17,619 nucleotides of DNA from JACJYE01 sp964432875. GTDB taxonomy: Bacteria > Bacteroidota > Bacteroidia > Chitinophagales > Saprospiraceae. This document shows, piece by piece, positions 14,792 through 17,619 of this stretch. Position 1 is the first letter of the stretch, and every line of letters starts with the position of its first letter. The DNA lies in contig CAYSPJ010000105.1 of assembly GCA_964432875.1 (NCBI GenBank), positions 1 through 17,619 on the forward strand, in the 5' to 3' direction. Made by a program: the position numbers and the translations under genes. A model generated the notes under the pieces. That model was given only the letters and a program-made list of their open reading frames with translations. It was not told the origin of the DNA and made no database searches.

Positions 14792-17347
14792 ATGAACTGC
14801 TTCAATCCGCTTACCCTCTGCTCAAAGGCCATAATCGCGGCCCGGAAGGCCATCATACTGGCTCTTGGATTGCCCTTATGGCTGGTGCCGGCCCTTGAAC
14901 TCCAGGCCCAGCGCACGGGGAATATCGTAGAAATATTTGGTAAAGTGCGCGTCGACACCACCAGCGAAGGCGTAGTTATCTGCGAATTCAAGGAAGGCCT
15001 GGCCCTACGCGGCGCCATGCGCCCAGGCCTGCTGACCGGGACGCAGGACATCCTCTCCTGGCAGATCGCCAAGGGCCGTTTTGAAAGGCCACAGGCAGGG
15101 GAGAGCCTGAAGGACAACTACCACCGCCAGCCTACGCCTTTAACCTGGGAAGCCCTGGCCGTGGATACGGCGGGTTATTTCAGCGGAAACCTGGGCAGGG
15201 CTTATGTCTATACCGAATACGACTCACCCCAGGCCGGCATCGCCTTGCTGGATGCAACCGGCCATACCCGGGTATTTATCAACGGCATGCCCCATGAAGG
15301 AGACCACTACGATTACGGCCATACCCTCATCCCTTTTCAGCTCAAAAAAGGCTTAAACCAATTCGTTTACACCTATGGCCGCTTTGGGAAGCTGAGCTCC
15401 AAAATCGTCGTCCCCCACCAAGAGCTACAGCTATCGGCCCGGGACCTGACCCTGCCGTCCCTCATCCCTGGCGAGCAGGGCGATAAATGGGGCGCCGTGC
15501 GCGTGGTCAATGCCACTGATCAAACGCAACAAGGGCTTATCATCACCTGTACCTTGGCAAGCGGCGAGGCTGCGCGCTATCAGACTGGCAGCATCATGCC
15601 TCTGGCGGTGCGCAAATTGCCCTTTAAAATCCCGGCGCTGAAGGCTCCGGTGGCTAGAGACAGCATTGCAGCTACCTTGGTTTTGCAGCAGGCGTCGGGA
15701 CAGGAAGTCAGCCGCCTGTCCATTATGATCAAGGTGGCCGATGGCGGGCGCCACCACGAAAGGACCTTCCTTAGCGGCATTGATGGCAGCGTACAATATT
15801 ACAGCGTAGCGCCTGCTACCTCGGCGGCGGCCGGCCAGGCCCTGGTGCTTTCCGTGCACGGCGCTTCGGTGGAAGCGACCAATCAAACCCGGGCCTACCA
15901 GCAAAAAGACTGGGCGCATATCATCGCGCCGACCAACCGCCGCCCCTTCGGCTTTAACTGGGAAGAATGGGGTCGCCTGGATGCCCTGGAAGTGCTGCAC
16001 CAGGCTCGCCAGCTTTTTGATACCGATACTGCGCGGACCTACCTGACCGGGCACTCCATGGGCGGCCATGGCTCTTGGTTCCTGGGGGCCACTTATCCCG
16101 ACCAATGGGCTGCCATCGCTCCCGCAGCGGGCTATCCCGATATCATCGCTTATCGCCGCAGCGGAAACGACAGCCTGGTACAGGCCCATCCTCATTTTGA
16201 AATGATTTACCGCGGCGCGCTGGCTGGCCGCACCCTGGAGCTGGCGAACAACTACCGGCAATCTGGCCTGTATGTGCTGCATGGCGATGCCGATGCAGTG
16301 GTGCCGGTTGAACAGGCGCGGCTGATGCGCGGCGTCCTGGGGAGCTCCCACCCCAATTTCGCCTACTACGAATACCCCGGAGGCACCCATTGGTACGGCG
16401 ATGAAAGTATGGACTGGCCGCCGCTGTTCGATTTTTTAAAGCAGAATACCATCCCGCCGGCCAGGGAAGTGCGCCATATTGAATTCCGCACGGCCTCGCC
16501 AGGGGTGTCAGCAAGCAATTACTGGCTGCGCATCAACCAGCAGATTAAAAACTATGTGCATTCTACGGTGAGCGCTCACTATCGCCAGGACACCATCCTG
16601 GTCGAAACGGAAAACATCGCACACCTTAGCATCTTGCTGGGCTTGCTGGCGCCAGCTTCCACCCCCCTCATCCTCATTGATGGCCAGCCCATCAGGCCGA
16701 CAGCCGACAGCGAGGTATCGCTGCGGAATCTTGCTGGGCAGTGGGTGCTGGCGCCGCTGCCGCCGGCTAAGGAAAAGACGCCGGTTAGAAATGGCGGCTT
16801 CAAATTGGCTTTTACCAAGCAGGCCGTGCTGGTGTACAGCACCCGCGGCACGAGCGCGGAAAATCAATGGTATGAAAACAAAGCCCGCTTCGATGCGGAG
16901 ACTTTCCTCTACCGGGGCAATGGGTCCTTTGAGGTCATCCCCGACCGGGATTTCAGCCTGGAAAAGTACCGCGATCGCAACGTGATCCTTTACGGCAACG
17001 CCCAATCTAATGGGGCTTGGGTCGCATTGCTCGCCAATGCCCCCGTGCAGGTAAACCGCAATGGCATACAATTTGGCAGCCGTTTCATGGCGGGTGACGA
17101 CTTGGGCGCTTACTTCATCTACCCTCGCCCCGATAGCGATAGCGCCAGCGTTGGCGTGGTGGCTGGTACCGGCGAAACAGGCATGAAGGCGGTTTATCCC
17201 AATGACTATTTCTCCGGCATCACTGGCTTCCCTGATCTGCTCATCTTTGAGCTTGATTGGCTGAAAGAGGGCCTGGATGGGCTAAAAATCTCTGGTTTTT
17301 TTGGTAATGACTGGAGTGTGGAGCAGGGCGAGTGGCGTATGGAGTGA
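14792..17347 (+). CDS. Exported multidomain alpha/beta hydrolase (prolyl oligopeptidase / PHB-depolymerase-like)
   Basis: An 851-residue protein. A long signal peptide (basic to residue 19, hydrophobic 20-37) probably ends at LQA-Q near residue 40. Residues about 45-320 are beta-rich, with no family I can name. About 320-560 is an alpha/beta hydrolase domain with LSVHGAS (oxyanion side), nucleophile elbow GHSMGG (Ser422), Asp499 or Asp501 in HGDADAVVP and His533 in GGTHWYG. This layout fits secreted esterases and prolyl oligopeptidase-like hydrolases. The last 290 residues form a further beta-rich region rather than an obvious secretion tag. It is likely periplasmic or secreted. It diverges from GH20 across 165 bases and has an excellent promoter of its own. 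The substrate cannot be read from the sequence. Confidence 0.9.
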   Translation: MNCFNPLTLCSKAIIAARKAIILALGLPLWLVPALELQAQRTGNIVEIFGKVRVDTTSEGVVICEFKEGLALRGAMRPGLLTGTQDILSWQIAKGRFERPQAGESLKDNYHRQPTPLTWEALAVDTAGYFSGNLGRAYVYTEYDSPQAGIALLDATGHTRVFINGMPHEGDHYDYGHTLIPFQLKKGLNQFVYTYGRFGKLSSKIVVPHQELQLSARDLTLPSLIPGEQGDKWGAVRVVNATDQTQQGLIITCTLASGEAARYQTGSIMPLAVRKLPFKIPALKAPVARDSIAATLVLQQASGQEVSRLSIMIKVADGGRHHERTFLSGIDGSVQYYSVAPATSAAAGQALVLSVHGASVEATNQTRAYQQKDWAHIIAPTNRRPFGFNWEEWGRLDALEVLHQARQLFDTDTARTYLTGHSMGGHGSWFLGATYPDQWAAIAPAAGYPDIIAYRRSGNDSLVQAHPHFEMIYRGALAGRTLELANNYRQSGLYVLHGDADAVVPVEQARLMRGVLGSSHPNFAYYEYPGGTHWYGDESMDWPPLFDFLKQNTIPPAREVRHIEFRTASPGVSASNYWLRINQQIKNYVHSTVSAHYRQDTILVETENIAHLSILLGLLAPASTPLILIDGQPIRPTADSEVSLRNLAGQWVLAPLPPAKEKTPVRNGGFKLAFTKQAVLVYSTRGTSAENQWYENKARFDAETFLYRGNGSFEVIPDRDFSLEKYRDRNVILYGNAQSNGAWVALLANAPVQVNRNGIQFGSRFMAGDDLGAYFIYPRPDSDSASVGVVAGTGETGMKAVYPNDYFSGITGFPDLLIFELDWLKEGLDGLKISGFFGNDWSVEQGEWRME

Positions 17348-17365
17348 TAAAGGGTGTCCAAGTGA

Positions 17366-17619
17366 AAAGCGCGGGGCTGACTTCCCGCACAGCCCCTCAC
17401 TAATGCCGCGCCTCCCATGTCAAGCAGCCCGGGGTTAGTGAACGCCTGAGCTGGGAGTCAGGCGTTCACAGCCGCCCGGGATGTGAGGGGCTGACTCCCC
17501 GCTCAGCCCCTCACTAAACCCTCAGCCGCCCAAGCCAAGCAACCCAGGGTTAGTGAACGCCTGACTGAGAGTCATGCGTTCACAGCCGCCCGGTAAGGTG
17601 AGGCTGACTCCCCGCTCAG
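17366..17619. repeat. Tandem array of ~115-bp units made of hairpins
   Basis: Units begin near 17368, 17483 and 17598 (the last cut by the window edge). Each has hairpin 1, in unit 2 GTGAGGGGCTGA / TCAGCCCCTCAC around an 8-base loop (17483-17514), and hairpin 2, in unit 1 GTGAACGCCTGA / TCAGGCGTTCAC around an 8-base loop (17438-17469). Hairpin 2 of unit 2 (17553-17583) has 13-base arms with one mismatch. Between them CACTAA...TTAGTG arms pair as well. The same words recur at a constant 115-base spacing. No gene is seen in it. The stems start about 25 bases after the hydrolase stop, so the first may also terminate that transcript. Confidence 0.85.

Noticed and set aside
17366..17619. CRISPR array
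   Set aside because: Units repeat over their entire length at about 115 bases, with no short identical repeats separated by unique spacers and no cas genes.

Overview
The window reads as a piece of a Bacteroidota chromosome, most likely a Saprospirales-like marine or activated-sludge lineage (my inference). The support is the genes' character: several lipoproteins with classic lipoboxes, small outer-membrane barrel-like proteins, a GH20 hexosaminidase with C-terminal accessory domains, and a LytS/LytTR two-component pair. Intergenic regions also carry Bacteroidota-type promoters (TAnnTTTG at -7, TTTG or TTG at -33). Gene starts mostly lack strong Shine-Dalgarno sequences, as is usual in this phylum. 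No plasmid, phage or transposase gene is visible. A run of 100 N at 3261-3360 marks a scaffold gap.

Layout. 1-162 holds two copies of an intergenic repeat. 163-1618 (minus) is an overlapping pair, DUF1990 then a YndJ-like membrane protein. 1729-2260 (minus) is a small unrecognised gene that looks frameshifted at its start. 2285-3043 (minus) is a lipid-anchored SGNH hydrolase. 3361-5532 (minus) is a large lipoprotein with WG repeats followed by a parallel beta-helix, cut by the gap. 5643-6368 (minus) is an unrecognised protein with two membrane segments. 6369-6718 is a gene-free stretch rich in inverted repeats. 6719-8514 (minus) is a two-gene operon, outer-membrane barrel then serine beta-lactamase-like lipoprotein. 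Divergent from it, 8817-10636 (plus) is a translationally coupled LytS-type histidine kinase and LytTR response regulator.

A hairpin terminator at about 10703-10723 separates these from a minus-strand cluster at 10743-14626: GH20 beta-hexosaminidase lipoprotein, a small exported protein and an epoxide-hydrolase-like enzyme, spaced closely enough to be one transcript. Divergent from GH20 is an 851-residue exported alpha/beta hydrolase (14792-17347). Its promoter is one of the clearest here and has a perfect palindrome inside it. The window ends in a tandem array of about 115-bp units built from perfect hairpins (17366-17619).

Together the genes suggest a cell surface involved in envelope or polymer breakdown (hexosaminidase, SGNH hydrolase, beta-lactamase-like enzyme, exported esterase/peptidase) with one sensory system. 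I do not see a clear new multi-gene defence or biosynthetic system. The most unusual elements are non-coding: the terminal hairpin array, a five-copy dispersed intergenic repeat, and a large inverted repeat near 6591-6700.
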